The position numbers and the translations under genes were made by a program. The notes beneath the pieces are model-generated. The model worked only from the letters and a program-made list of their open reading frames with translations. It was not told the DNA's origin and did no database searches. Shown piece after piece: positions 45,980 to 54,836 of a stretch of DNA of 64,000 nucleotides. The first letter of the stretch is position 1. Each line of letters starts with the position of its first letter. Where the stretch lies: contig NZ_CP046128.1 of NCBI RefSeq assembly GCF_038738535.1, positions 3,038,001 to 3,102,000 on the forward strand, written 5' to 3'. The stretch comes from Bacillus pumilus (GTDB lineage: Bacteria; Bacillota; Bacilli; Bacillales; Bacillaceae).

Positions 45980-46462
45980 TTACGCCTTTGAATCAAACAA
46001 AGCCCTCTGCTGTTTAGGCTTTGAACTCTCAAGACCATTTTGTCCGTAATTCATATTTTCTTTATTAGGGTTAACGAGATCGAATGTCAGTGAAATAAAT
46101 TGAAGCGACTGCTGAATGAGCTGTTTGTTCAGTTCATTTACATCTTTCAGTTCCACCATGATGTCATTTAATTTGTCATATAATGAAATGAGCTCTTCTT
46201 GATCCGAACCTTCAGCCTTTTCGATACACGCGGTGATGGTTGGCGGTTCATCACTTTGTAAAAATTGAACTGTGGCTTCAATTCGTTTTTCTTCTAATTG
46301 AGAAATGGCTTGAATATATTTTTGCTCTAAATTCAGAACCTCTGAAAGAGCATCAATCTCATTGCTTTTCAGCATTTCTGTTTTATCCTTCGACAGCTTC
46401 AAAAGCTGTTCATGCAATCCATAGAGACGATGCAGCTCTTCAATGATTATTTTAACTGACAT
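45980..46462 (-). CDS. flgN: FlgN (YvyG), chaperone for FlgK and FlgL
   Basis: A 160-residue helical protein with a central coiled coil (LHRLYGLHEQLLKLSKDKTEMLKSNEIDALSEVL) typical of FlgN. It is between flgM and flgK, 15 bp ahead of flgK, as in B. subtilis (yvyG). Confidence 0.9.
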   Translation of the reverse strand: MSVKIIIEELHRLYGLHEQLLKLSKDKTEMLKSNEIDALSEVLNLEQKYIQAISQLEEKRIEATVQFLQSDEPPTITACIEKAEGSDQEELISLYDKLNDIMVELKDVNELNKQLIQQSLQFISLTFDLVNPNKENMNYGQNGLESSKPKQQRALFDSKA

Positions 46463-46480
46463 TCACGCTACTCCCTTTTG

Positions 46481-46744
46481 TTATTGTTGTTTATAAAAAT
46501 TCAGCATTTTATCAGCAATGCCTTTTGTATCTACTTGATATGTTCCGGCTTCAATGCTTTTTTTAATTTGGTCTATTTTATCTTGGCGTTCTTTCATGAT
46601 ATTCGGCACCTTTTGCATTTCGATTGCCTTTTTAGAAATTTCGACTTTATCAGTTGATTTTGCTTGATTTGATTGCAACGTTTGTTTCTCATATGTTTTC
46701 TTGTAAGGATTTACTGGTTGTGTTCCATATCGATTAATTTTCAC
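46481..46744 (-). CDS. flgM: FlgM, anti-SigD factor
   Basis: An 87-residue small basic protein starting at GTG, with the family pattern KINRYG...NPYKK and the C-terminal sigma-binding segment (TDKVEISKKAIEMQK, YQVDTKGIADKMLNFY). It holds SigD inactive until the hook-basal body is complete. A strong SigD-type promoter lies 48 bp upstream, giving the known feedback. Confidence 0.92.
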   Translation of the reverse strand: MKINRYGTQPVNPYKKTYEKQTLQSNQAKSTDKVEISKKAIEMQKVPNIMKERQDKIDQIKKSIEAGTYQVDTKGIADKMLNFYKQQ

Positions 46745-46791
46745 GGGATTCCTCTCGCTTTCCGTTACAGTCTGTCTTGATTCTATCCATT

Positions 46792-46818
46792 TTATCGACC
46801 AAACTGCAACTTAGTTTA
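46792..46818 (-). promoter_or_regulatory. SigD promoter of flgM
   Basis: TAAA (46818-46815), exactly 15 bp, GTCGATAA (46799-46792): a near-perfect match to the SigD pattern. Confidence 0.85.
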
Positions 46819-46823
46819 GGGAA

Positions 46824-47243
46824 TCAATCGTTTTTAGGATTAATGGCATAATAGGTGTCTTTTTTCCTAGATTCAATCTCCCTTTTACGCTCTTCTTCTT
46901 GATTCATTTGACTCATTTGCGAATGAATATCCTGTTCACATTGGCTGCACAGCTTGTTTTTTCTAATCGGTTGGCCACATCTTTCACAAGGATAGTTGAT
47001 ATTCGGAAATTGACTAATTTGAAGTCTTTTCAAACGGATAAATTTCAAGATTAATTCTTCATCAACTTCTGTTGCATCTACTATTTCAGCAATGGTTGAT
47101 TGTCTATTACTTTGCTTTCGCAAGAATTTATAAACGATATCAAAAGAACGTTCTTCTTCTTCGAAGCATTTGTTACAAACCGTTTGGATGGTGGTTTTTA
47201 AAAACAGCTGATTACATTGTGGACAGTTTGCCAATTGATTCAT
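46824..47243 (-). CDS. yvyF: YvyF, zinc-finger-type flagellar operon protein
   Basis: A 139-residue protein with two four-Cys modules: CPQCNQLF...CNKC near residues 7-30 and CERCGQPIRKNKLCSQCE near 85-103. A helical DNA-binding-like middle lies between (STIAEIVDATEVDEELILKFIRLKRLQI). The start is ATG 47243, after AAGGGG, matching the B. subtilis length. It lies between comFC and flgM. Its function is unknown; a regulatory or zinc-ribbon role is suggested by the sequence. Confidence 0.88.
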   Translation of the reverse strand: MNQLANCPQCNQLFLKTTIQTVCNKCFEEEERSFDIVYKFLRKQSNRQSTIAEIVDATEVDEELILKFIRLKRLQISQFPNINYPCERCGQPIRKNKLCSQCEQDIHSQMSQMNQEEERKREIESRKKDTYYAINPKND

Positions 47244-47299
47244 AACCAAAACCCCTTACGTTATTTTCTCTTCTTATTATCGGTTAATTATCCTGAATT

Positions 47300-47986
47300 T
47301 TAACTACGGATCAACGTAAAAGAGGAAACACTTTTGACACCTGCTTCTTTTAAAATTCTTGCCGCATCATAAATGGTGGCCCCCGTTGTATAGATGTCGT
47401 CAATTAAGATAACATCCCTTTGAACGATCGCATCTGTCTGCTTGATTTGAAACATTCTTTTTTGATCTAAACGTTCATTTTTCTTTTTCTTAGACTGCTT
47501 GCTTTGATGTATTTTCACAAGCGGCTGCAGGATCGGCTGACCAATCAAGGAAGCAAGTATGACTGACTGATTAAACCCTCTTTCCTTTAGCCTTTCTTTA
47601 CTTAAAGGAATCGGGATCAGCACAGGTTCTTTAATTGAAAAGGAGCGCTTAAATACTGCTTGGACATCTTGTTTAAAAAGCTCAGCTAAAGCTGTATCAC
47701 CTCGAAATTTAAAGCGGGAAAGGACATCTTTCATCAAATCGTTGTAAGCATAAACAGACCTATTTTTCACAAGTACTGTAGTAGAATCAGGGCGTTCTTT
47801 CCACCTGGAACAGTCTTGACATAATTGATCATTCGACTGTGCTCTCCCACAAGCTGGACAAATCGGGCGTTGAATTTTTTCTAGGTGATGCTTACATGCT
47901 ATACATATATGATCATCATTTAATAGAAGTAATGATTTCCATGTAAAAGCAGCGACAAAATGCCCCTCACAAATTAGGCAGATCAA
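47300..47986 (-). CDS. comFC: ComFC, competence protein of the phosphoribosyltransferase type
   Basis: A 228-residue cytoplasmic protein. The N-terminal Cys-rich zinc module (CLICEG, CIACKHH, CPACGRAQSNDQLCQDC) precedes a PRTase domain with VLIPIPLSKERLKERGFNQS and the PRPP loop ILIDDIYTTGATI. It is needed with ComFA for efficient uptake of transforming DNA. It starts at TTG overlapping the comFB stop (TTGA). Confidence 0.93.
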   Translation of the reverse strand: MICLICEGHFVAAFTWKSLLLLNDDHICIACKHHLEKIQRPICPACGRAQSNDQLCQDCSRWKERPDSTTVLVKNRSVYAYNDLMKDVLSRFKFRGDTALAELFKQDVQAVFKRSFSIKEPVLIPIPLSKERLKERGFNQSVILASLIGQPILQPLVKIHQSKQSKKKKNERLDQKRMFQIKQTDAIVQRDVILIDDIYTTGATIYDAARILKEAGVKSVSSFTLIRS

Positions 47987-48294
47987 TTGTTATCCTTATT
48001 TATCGGCAGACGATTTTCGCATCTTGGAAATGTGGTGACCTTTGAAGCAGCTTCTGTCAGAATGACCAGCATGGCCGTATTCTTCTGTTTATCCACCATC
48101 TCGGATTTACTGTAAGATATTTTATCGATATCTGTTATATACTGAGGCTTCACTTGATTTAGTGAAATCGCTAATACATCTTCTATACACTTTTCACAGT
48201 GACAAATCATGTTTAATTGGTTGAGATATTGATAGAGGATTTCCTTGAGTAGTATTTCTTTTGCATTGAGTAGCATATTTGTCTCTCCTGCCAT
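47983..48294 (-). CDS. comFB: ComFB, late competence operon protein
   Basis: A 103-residue protein with CHCEKCIEDVLAISLNQVKPQY, the conserved ComFB segment with paired Cys near 33-36. Its role is unclear; related ComFB-domain proteins in cyanobacteria bind cyclic dinucleotides. It lies between comFA and comFC, overlapping comFC by 4 bases. Confidence 0.9.
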   Translation of the reverse strand: MAGETNMLLNAKEILLKEILYQYLNQLNMICHCEKCIEDVLAISLNQVKPQYITDIDKISYSKSEMVDKQKNTAMLVILTEAASKVTTFPRCENRLPINKDNN

Positions 48295-48342
48295 TTGTGT
48301 ATTGTGAATATAAATGTACCATGAAATTTAGTTGAACCCACA

Positions 48343-49728
48343 TTATTTTTCAGAAAACTCTTTTGCAGCTGTATCATTCATTTTTACGATATGCTTCTTT
48401 GCTTGTTTCATACTTCTCGTTAAACCAAAATGAAAAAAGATAACATCTCCTTTAAAAAAATCGGGATGTCTACCTGCTCTACCAGAAATCTGAACAAGTG
48501 CACTCTCTGTAAAGATAGTAGATTCCGCACCTAGTACCCCCACTTGAACATTTGGAATGGTTACGCCTCTTTCTAGAATGGTGGTTGTAACTAGTACATC
48601 GTATTTATAATCTCTGAAGTGCTGGACCTTTTGTTTCCTGTCTGGATCATCAGCAGACACCCCTTCTACATTTAAGCGGTGTTCTCTAAGAACCTTCGTT
48701 ACCTTCTTCATGGTCGAAATAGAAGGAACAAAAAGTAAAATCCTTCTCTTCTTTGTGATATGTTTCTGCATCCAATTCATTACTTTAGGTGGGAGCTGGT
48801 TCTTTTTTAATTTCTTCTTCCAATGTCCAATCCATTGAAAGGACGGGACAGGTAACGGTTGTTTGTGAAAGCGCAGAGGAATTTTTATGGCTTCTAGTTG
48901 TCCACGAGATACATCTCTTTTCATTTTCTTAGAGGGCGTCGCACTTAAATAAACCCTAACCCCTTTCTTTCTCATTGCCTTTAAAACAGCAAATTGGAGA
49001 CGTTCATCGATTGAATAAGGAAAGGCGTCGACTTCATCTATAATAAGCACATCAAATGCATGTTTGTATCTCATCAACTGATGAGTTGTGGCGATCACTA
49101 GCGGTGCTATTTGGAACCTTTGAGGGCTTCCTCCATAAAGAACAGCTATTTTCATTCCTTGAAATGCTTTTTTAAGCCGCGGCTCTAGTTCAAGGACAAC
49201 ATCTGTTCTAGGTGTCGCAATGCAGACACTCATTCCTTGATGTAAGGCATATTTAATTCCGTAAAAGAGCACCTCTGTTTTCCCTGCCCCGCAAACTGCC
49301 CAGATGAGTAGGTCAGATTTTTTTTTTATCGCTTCGATCAATTTTTCGGACGCTCTTTTTTGTCCTTTAGACAGGTTTCCCTGCCATGTTAATTCCGTAT
49401 GACATGTTTCTTCCATTTGTGGACCCGTCCATTCATAAAGAAAGCCACATTCCGTTGTTTTCCCCATCATGATGCATGATCTACAGTACACACAATCTTT
49501 TTGACACATGTCACACGGAGTGTGGGCAAAGTACCGCTTTTTTGATACACCACATCTACAGCAAGTAAGACCATTTGCTTTCCTCTCAATAGCAGGTGTT
49601 CGGATGACGAACCCTTTCTCCTCCAGCCAATCCAAATCGGACTGTGAGCATCTTGTTTCAGCGGTAAGCAGGTGGCGTGACTGCAGTTGCTGCCTTAGTT
49701 CCATTGCTTTGTCCATGTTCAATTTCAC
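48343..49728 (-). CDS. comFA: ComFA, ATP-dependent DNA translocase of competence
   Basis: A 461-residue DEAD-like helicase that helps pull single-stranded DNA into the cell. The start is GTG 49728 with AAAGGTG upstream, giving the B. subtilis length; a longer in-frame frame has no support. An N-terminal four-Cys zinc finger (CCRCG...CDMCQKDCVYC) precedes Walker A CGAGKTE near residue 150, a DEVDAF Walker B box, SATPSKKMK and the helicase C-domain motif ISGRAGR. It leads comFA-FB-FC, and ComK-type boxes overlap its upstream region. Confidence 0.95.
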   Translation of the reverse strand: MKLNMDKAMELRQQLQSRHLLTAETRCSQSDLDWLEEKGFVIRTPAIERKANGLTCCRCGVSKKRYFAHTPCDMCQKDCVYCRSCIMMGKTTECGFLYEWTGPQMEETCHTELTWQGNLSKGQKRASEKLIEAIKKKSDLLIWAVCGAGKTEVLFYGIKYALHQGMSVCIATPRTDVVLELEPRLKKAFQGMKIAVLYGGSPQRFQIAPLVIATTHQLMRYKHAFDVLIIDEVDAFPYSIDERLQFAVLKAMRKKGVRVYLSATPSKKMKRDVSRGQLEAIKIPLRFHKQPLPVPSFQWIGHWKKKLKKNQLPPKVMNWMQKHITKKRRILLFVPSISTMKKVTKVLREHRLNVEGVSADDPDRKQKVQHFRDYKYDVLVTTTILERGVTIPNVQVGVLGAESTIFTESALVQISGRAGRHPDFFKGDVIFFHFGLTRSMKQAKKHIVKMNDTAAKEFSEK

Positions 49729-49805
49729 CAAACACCTTTCAACTGATGTTTGCCTATTATGCGCAAAGACATGACCTTTCGTCCAACAGCTAAAATAGAA
49801 AAACA

Positions 49806-49838
49806 AAACCCCTTTTCTATTAGAAAAGAGGTTTTTTA
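49806..49838 (-). terminator. degV-comFA intergenic hairpin carrying two ComK-type AT-boxes
   Basis: AAAACCCCTTTTCTA / TTAGAAAAGAGGTTTT forms a hairpin with one small mismatch between degV and comFA on the minus strand. The same DNA contains AAAA-N5-TTTT (49825-49837) and AAAA-N4-TTTT (49806-49817), 7 bp apart, resembling a ComK site for comFA. On transcript direction it lies just upstream of degV and downstream of comFA, so it also ends comFA-distal transcripts from the other direction. Confidence 0.5.
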
Positions 49839-49842
49839 AGAT

Positions 49843-50685
49843 TTATCTAATCACCCAGCCAAGAGCTATAGAGCCTTCGCCTAGATGAGTGCCAATCACG
49901 GCACCAAAGTAGCTTTTATAAAATTCAACATGAGGATACTTTTCTGATAAGTGCGCAATTAAGTCGTCTGCTTCTTCTTCTCTATTACCATGTATCAGTG
50001 TTGCTCTCATCGGGACACCACGTGATGCATCTTCGTCAAATAATTCAAAAATACGTGAAATGGCTTTTTTCCGTGTACGAATCTTCTCAAAAGGGACAAT
50101 TAGCTTGTTGTCAAAATGCAGTATAGGCTTTACCTTTAAGAGGCTCCCAATAAAAGCCTGAGCACCATTTAATCTGCCGCCTCTTTGTAAATGAGTTAAA
50201 TCGTCTACCATAAAATAAGCTCTCTGATTCTCTTTCAGATAATTGAGATGGGCTAACACTTCTTCTAGAGAAGCACCACCTTGGATTTTTTCAGCAGCTT
50301 CTATCGCATAAAAACCTTGCGCCATACAGCTAGTTTCTGTATCAAACGGATAAATATCAATCCCGTCAACTAGGTCATTTGCTGAGGCTGCACTATTATA
50401 TGTTCCACTAATTCCGCTTGAAAGGTGAATACTAATCACGGCATCGTATGTTTCACTTAGTTTTTCATATAATTCTATTAACTCTCCGAAAGCAGGCTGA
50501 GAGGTGGTTGGAAGGTCTTTATGCTTTTTGACTTCTTCATAATATGTCTTCCAATCCATTTCTATTTCTTCACGGTATGATTCGTTGCCAAAAATGACAT
50601 TAAGAGGGATCATATGAATATGATGTTTATCACGCAGCTCTTGTGGTATATAAGCAGTACTGTCTGTTACAACGGCTATTTTCAT
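49843..50685 (-). CDS. degV: DegV-family fatty-acid-binding protein (YviA)
   Basis: A 280-residue cytoplasmic protein with the DegV fold: AVVTDSTAYIPQEL at the start, PTTSQPAFGEL, ISIHLSSGISGTYNS and THLGEGSIALGWV at the end. DegV/FakB proteins bind fatty acids and can present them to a fatty-acid kinase. It lies downstream of degU on the same strand, separated by the degU terminator, so it has its own transcription start somewhere in 50686-50771. Confidence 0.92.
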   Translation of the reverse strand: MKIAVVTDSTAYIPQELRDKHHIHMIPLNVIFGNESYREEIEMDWKTYYEEVKKHKDLPTTSQPAFGELIELYEKLSETYDAVISIHLSSGISGTYNSAASANDLVDGIDIYPFDTETSCMAQGFYAIEAAEKIQGGASLEEVLAHLNYLKENQRAYFMVDDLTHLQRGGRLNGAQAFIGSLLKVKPILHFDNKLIVPFEKIRTRKKAISRIFELFDEDASRGVPMRATLIHGNREEEADDLIAHLSEKYPHVEFYKSYFGAVIGTHLGEGSIALGWVIR

Positions 50686-50771
50686 TCTTAAATACCTTCC
50701 TTATCCGTTAAGTTGCTCTTTTTTATTTTCAAAGAATGATCATTGTTATTCATTAGATTTATAATAGTAAT

Positions 50772-50803
50772 CAAAAAAGCCTGCCTAATCAATAGGCAAG
50801 CCC
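50772..50803 (-). terminator. Terminator of degSU
   Basis: Minus-strand GCTTGCCTA-TTGA-TTAGGCAGGC stem followed by six T, about 100 bp after the degU stop. Confidence 0.8.
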
Positions 50804-50902
50804 GTTATATCCGAAAAAGACTCCTTATCTACCTATCATTTCTCTCCAGTTAACATGTGAGAGAACCAAAAACAGGCGAAAAAGGAGTACTTGTCCGGAA
50901 CA

Positions 50903-51592
50903 TTATCTCATTTCTACCCAGCCGTTTTTAATTGCTACAACAACAGCTTGTGTACGGTCGTTTACATTCATTTTTTGTAAAATGTTACTCACGTGGTTTT
51001 TGACTGTTTTCTCACTAATAAAGAGCGACTCACCAATTCCTCTATTGCTCTTTCCGTCAGCTAACATTTGAAGAACTTCGCACTCACGTCTCGTTAAGAT
51101 ATGAAGTGGTCTGCGAATTTCAGGATATACCTCGTGCTGCGGATGTGCTGAAACGCCACTAGTCGCTAGGCGTCGGAATTCATTTACTAAGTTATGAGTA
51201 ACTTTCGGATGTAAATAAGATCCTCCGTCAGCTACGACTTTCACTGCTTCAATGAGCGTGTCTGCATCCATTTCTTTTAACAGGTAGCCTCTTGCCCCTG
51301 TTTTCAATGCATGTGTCACATAGTTTTCATCGTCATGAATAGATAGAATAATGACTTTTGATTCGGGATAAAGCTCAACTAGCTGCTTTGTAGCCTCTAC
51401 ACCATTTACATTCGGCATATTAATGTCCATAATGACAACATCCGGATGATAGTGTTCTACGATACGTGCAGCTTCGTCACCGTCGTCTCCTTCTGCAACT
51501 ACTTCAAAAGTAGGTTCAAAATCTAAAATCCGTTTGACACCTTCACGGAATAATTGGTGATCATCAATAATTACAATATTTACTTTAGTCAC
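50903..51592 (-). CDS. degU: DegU, response regulator of motility, competence and degradative enzymes
   Basis: A 229-residue NarL/LuxR-type regulator identical in length to B. subtilis DegU. The receiver domain (about 5-120) has phosphoacceptor Asp 56 in [12 protein letters not shown] and a Lys in LLKEMD. The C-terminal LuxR helix-turn-helix spans about 160-225 ([34 protein letters not shown]). Unphosphorylated DegU helps competence and, with SwrA, flagellar transcription; phosphorylated DegU switches to protease and matrix genes. Its partner degS lies 64 bp upstream. Confidence 0.97.
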   Translation of the reverse strand: MTKVNIVIIDDHQLFREGVKRILDFEPTFEVVAEGDDGDEAARIVEHYHPDVVIMDINMPNVNGVEATKQLVELYPESKVIILSIHDDENYVTHALKTGARGYLLKEMDADTLIEAVKVVADGGSYLHPKVTHNLVNEFRRLATSGVSAHPQHEVYPEIRRPLHILTRRECEVLQMLADGKSNRGIGESLFISEKTVKNHVSNILQKMNVNDRTQAVVVAIKNGWVEMR

Positions 51593-51656
51593 AAGCTACG
51601 CCTCCCCATGTTTATTGTTCTACACCTGAACTTTATGGTCAATATGTCTTTTGTCT

Positions 51657-52832
51657 CTATTTTACAATTTTATTTTGCAATGTTAATGGCACGCGAATCA
51701 TGATGAATGTCCCTAGACCTATTTTTGAGTCTATGGTCATTTTACCTTCCAGTAAGTCTACGCGTTCTTTCATGCCAAGTAAACCGAAGGATTTGTTTTT
51801 GTTTGTTTTCACATCTTTCATATCAAAGCCTTTTCCATCGTCTTTGATAATTAACGTGACAAAGTCTTTCGTCACTTCTACTTTTACAGAGATTTCTTCA
51901 GCTTCGGAATGCTTTAGTGAATTTGTGACAGCTTCTTGGGCTAGTCTAAACAGTGCCACTTCAAATTGAGAAGCAATTCTTTCGCTTTCTGTATCCCCTA
52001 GGCATTGGAACGTAATCTTGGTTTTTCCATCATACTCTTCGATTGTGTTTAAATATTTTCTTAGCGTCGGAATGAGACCCAAATCATCTAAAGCCATTGG
52101 TCTTAAATCATAAATGATTCTTCTCACTTCGTACAGAGCATTTCGCACATTCTGTCTGAGACTTCTAATTTCTTTAAAGCCTTCTTCTGTCCCACGGTCT
52201 CTGAAAATCCGTTCAATTAATTCGGAACGCATCATCACGTTTGCCAGCATCTGGGCCGGACCGTCATGAATTTCCCGGGACACCCTTTTGCGTTCTTCTT
52301 CTTGGGCTTCAATAATTCTTAGTCCAAAATCTTGTTTTGCCTGAGCATCTTCAAGTAACACGCCAACTTGACGTAAGTCCTGATTGAGATAGTTGAGAAC
52401 AACTGTGATCTGACTCACAAGCGTTTCAGAGCGTTCAATGACGTCTTGCAGGCTTAACAATCGTCTTTCCAGATCGTCTCTTCTTTCTCTCAGCTGCTTT
52501 TCGCGTTGCTGGATCATGGTGAGTTCCACTTGCAGATTATGTGCTTTTTCGTAGGCCTCCCGTATTTCTTCTTCGCTAAATTTGTTGAAGTTTCTGCTGA
52601 CCTCAGATAAGCGATTTCTAGCATGTCTCGTATGGACTTCGAGTTTATCCCCAAAATCAATTACTTCGTTTACTTGCTGCTTGATTTGCTTCAGCTCTTC
52701 TACTAGGCTTTCATATTGTTGACGGGACTGTTCGCCTATCCTAAATACTTCGTCCTTGCTGCCATCAACTGTACTTAGCATTTTCATGATGATTGAATCC
52801 AATAATTTCGGATCCATTTTAGGTGTTGTCAT
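51657..52832 (-). CDS. degS: DegS, cytoplasmic sensor histidine kinase
   Basis: A 391-residue kinase without membrane segments. The sensor part is a long coiled coil (about 30-170). The HisKA_3 domain has phosphorylated His 189 in SREIHDGPAQM, and HATPase motifs NALYEVRRIIYDLRP, IKDDGKGFDM and FGLLGMKERV follow. The start is ATG 52832, 7 bases after GGAGGG. It phosphorylates DegU. It is divergent from yvyE. Confidence 0.96.
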   Translation of the reverse strand: MTTPKMDPKLLDSIIMKMLSTVDGSKDEVFRIGEQSRQQYESLVEELKQIKQQVNEVIDFGDKLEVHTRHARNRLSEVSRNFNKFSEEEIREAYEKAHNLQVELTMIQQREKQLRERRDDLERRLLSLQDVIERSETLVSQITVVLNYLNQDLRQVGVLLEDAQAKQDFGLRIIEAQEEERKRVSREIHDGPAQMLANVMMRSELIERIFRDRGTEEGFKEIRSLRQNVRNALYEVRRIIYDLRPMALDDLGLIPTLRKYLNTIEEYDGKTKITFQCLGDTESERIASQFEVALFRLAQEAVTNSLKHSEAEEISVKVEVTKDFVTLIIKDDGKGFDMKDVKTNKNKSFGLLGMKERVDLLEGKMTIDSKIGLGTFIMIRVPLTLQNKIVK

Positions 52833-53053
52833 GGCTTTTCCCTCCCGTAACAGTGATGTCATCTTTTTTTATTATAAATGTCATTGATCTGCATTTTATG
52901 TCGAATTATAATGAAAGAATGCGTATAAATCATGAAGTTTTTATGACGACCCTTTTTCCGCCCCTATCATCATAACAAAATACGCTGTAAAATTCTAAAA
53001 CGAATGCAAATTTTCTCTAGTCTTACAATTTGCTTGTCAGGAGGGTAAGTCTT

Positions 53054-53722
53054 TTGCTGAATCGCTATCTTACAGTAAAAAGTCGTGGCGAGCATGAGAT
53101 CGTCATTGAAAAATCACGTTTTATTTGTCATATACAGCGTGCTGTCTCAGAAGAAGAAGCACAAGCATTTATACAATCCATTAAAAAACAACATTGGAAT
53201 GCCACACATAATTGTTCTGCCTATCTCATTGGAGAACATGACCTGATTCAAAAAGCGAATGATGATGGTGAACCAAGCGGTACAGCAGGTGTGCCAATGC
53301 TTGAAGTGTTAAAAAAACGGAAGCTGAAAGATACAGTCGTAGTGGTCACTCGTTATTTCGGCGGTATTAAGCTAGGCGCCGGTGGATTGATTCGTGCCTA
53401 CGGAAAATCTGTATCAGAAGCCATCAACCATGTTGGTATGGTAGAACGCTGTTTAATGCGTACGATGCACACAACAATAGATTATACATGGCTTGGAAAG
53501 GTAGAGAATGAGCTTAGAGCCTCATCTTTTCAGCTAAAAGAAATTCATTATGCAGAAGATGTTATTTTTGAGACGTATGTAGAAGAAACACAAACAGAGC
53601 AGTTCATTGAATGGATGACTGAGCTGACAAATGGAAAGAGTGTTACAAAAGAAGGCGAACTGATTTATTTAGAAAAGGACATTGGTCCGATAAAGGAGAC
53701 AGATGAATGGCACAACGAGTAA
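53054..53722 (+). CDS. yvyE: YvyE, YigZ/IMPACT-family protein
   Basis: About 222 residues. The N-terminal UPF0029/YigZ domain has KSRFICHIQRAVSEEEAQAFI, HNCSAYLIG, NDDGEPSGTAGVPML and VVVTRYFGGIKLGAGGLIRAYG; a smaller C-terminal domain follows (about 140-205). The start is TTG 53054, 8-9 bases after AGGAGGG. Members bind ribosome- or RNA-related partners, but the Bacillus role is unknown. It overlaps tagV by 16 bases and is divergent from degS, as in B. subtilis. Confidence 0.9.
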   Translation: MLNRYLTVKSRGEHEIVIEKSRFICHIQRAVSEEEAQAFIQSIKKQHWNATHNCSAYLIGEHDLIQKANDDGEPSGTAGVPMLEVLKKRKLKDTVVVVTRYFGGIKLGAGGLIRAYGKSVSEAINHVGMVERCLMRTMHTTIDYTWLGKVENELRASSFQLKEIHYAEDVIFETYVEETQTEQFIEWMTELTNGKSVTKEGELIYLEKDIGPIKETDEWHNE

Positions 53723-54798
53723 GAGTGCGTGTACGAAAGAAAAAGAGTAAGAAGAAGAAAATTTTCAAACGTATCCTGGTCTTATTTTTGCTTCTTATCA
53801 TCTGCATGGGCGGATTTGCAGTATATAAAATAGTCAATACACTTCAGGCTGCTGACAAAACATATGATGAGCTAGACCGAGGAGAGAAATCGAAGCTTCG
53901 TGATGCGGTCATTGATATTAAGAAGAAACCTTTCTCTGTACTATTTGTCGGAATTGAGGATTATGCCACAGATGGTGATCATGGCCGTTCAGATTCACTC
54001 ATTGTCGCAACGATTAACCCTCAAGACAAAACGATGAAAATGGTTAGTATCCCTCGTGACACACGCGTACAGCTTGCAAGTGACACGACAGGAAATAAAG
54101 AAAAGATCAATGCAGCATTTGCTAAAGGTGGAAAAGACGAGACGATTGAAACTGTCGAACAATTCTTGCATATTCCGATTGATAAATATGCAACCGTTGA
54201 TTTTGACGGATTCAAGGATGTCATTGATGAAGTCGGCGGAATTGATATCGATGTTCCATTTGACTTCAATGAAAAAAGTGATGTGAAAAAATCGAAAAAG
54301 ATTTACTTCAAAAAAGGCAATATGCATTTAAACGGGGAAGAAGCACTTGCTTACGCTCGGATGAGAAAACAAGATCCACGCGGTGATTTCGGACGTAATG
54401 ATCGTCAGAAACAAATTTTACGCGCAATGATTGATCAAATGTCGAAGGCAAATAACATTGCGAACGTCGATAATATCGCTAAAGAAGTAAGTGATCACAT
54501 TACGACCAACTTCCGTATCACAGAAGGTCTTGCACTTCAGCAAATCTACAGCGGATTTAAAGGAAACGACACAGAAACACTTTCTATTAAAGGGTCAGAT
54601 CTTTATTTAGGACCAAATCGAACGTATTACTTTGAGCCAGATCAAACCAATCTAGCTAACGTACAAAATGAATTACGGACGCATTTAAAGCTTCCTGCTG
54701 AATCTTCGACTGAAACAGATTCACAAACCAATCCACCCTCTGGTGAAACAGGGTCAAGTGATACAGCTAATCCTTCGACCAGCACACCAGGACAATAA
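53707..54798 (+). CDS. tagV: TagV (YvhJ), LytR-CpsA-Psr family wall-polymer ligase
   Basis: A 363-residue type II membrane protein: a very basic cytoplasmic N-terminus (RVRVRKKKSKKKKIFKR), one membrane helix (about 23-43), then an extracellular LCP domain (about 70-290). The LCP hallmarks are VGIEDYATDGDHGRSDSLIV, SIPRDTRV, AGGIDI-like VGGIDIDVP and ALAYARMRKQDPRGDFGRNDRQKQIL. A Ser/Thr/Pro tail ends the protein. LCP enzymes transfer teichoic or teichuronic acid from lipid carrier to peptidoglycan. It sits next to tagO, as in B. subtilis. Confidence 0.9.
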   Translation: MAQRVRVRVRKKKSKKKKIFKRILVLFLLLIICMGGFAVYKIVNTLQAADKTYDELDRGEKSKLRDAVIDIKKKPFSVLFVGIEDYATDGDHGRSDSLIVATINPQDKTMKMVSIPRDTRVQLASDTTGNKEKINAAFAKGGKDETIETVEQFLHIPIDKYATVDFDGFKDVIDEVGGIDIDVPFDFNEKSDVKKSKKIYFKKGNMHLNGEEALAYARMRKQDPRGDFGRNDRQKQILRAMIDQMSKANNIANVDNIAKEVSDHITTNFRITEGLALQQIYSGFKGNDTETLSIKGSDLYLGPNRTYYFEPDQTNLANVQNELRTHLKLPAESSTETDSQTNPPSGETGSSDTANPSTSTPGQ

Positions 54799-54800
54799 TA

Positions 54801-54836
54801 AAAACAGCCCAGTTCCTAGGAACGGGCTGTTTTTTA
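54801..54836. terminator. Bidirectional terminator between tagV and tagO
   Basis: AAAACAGCCCAGTTCC / GGAACGGGCTGTTTT hairpin followed by T-run. Confidence 0.9.
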
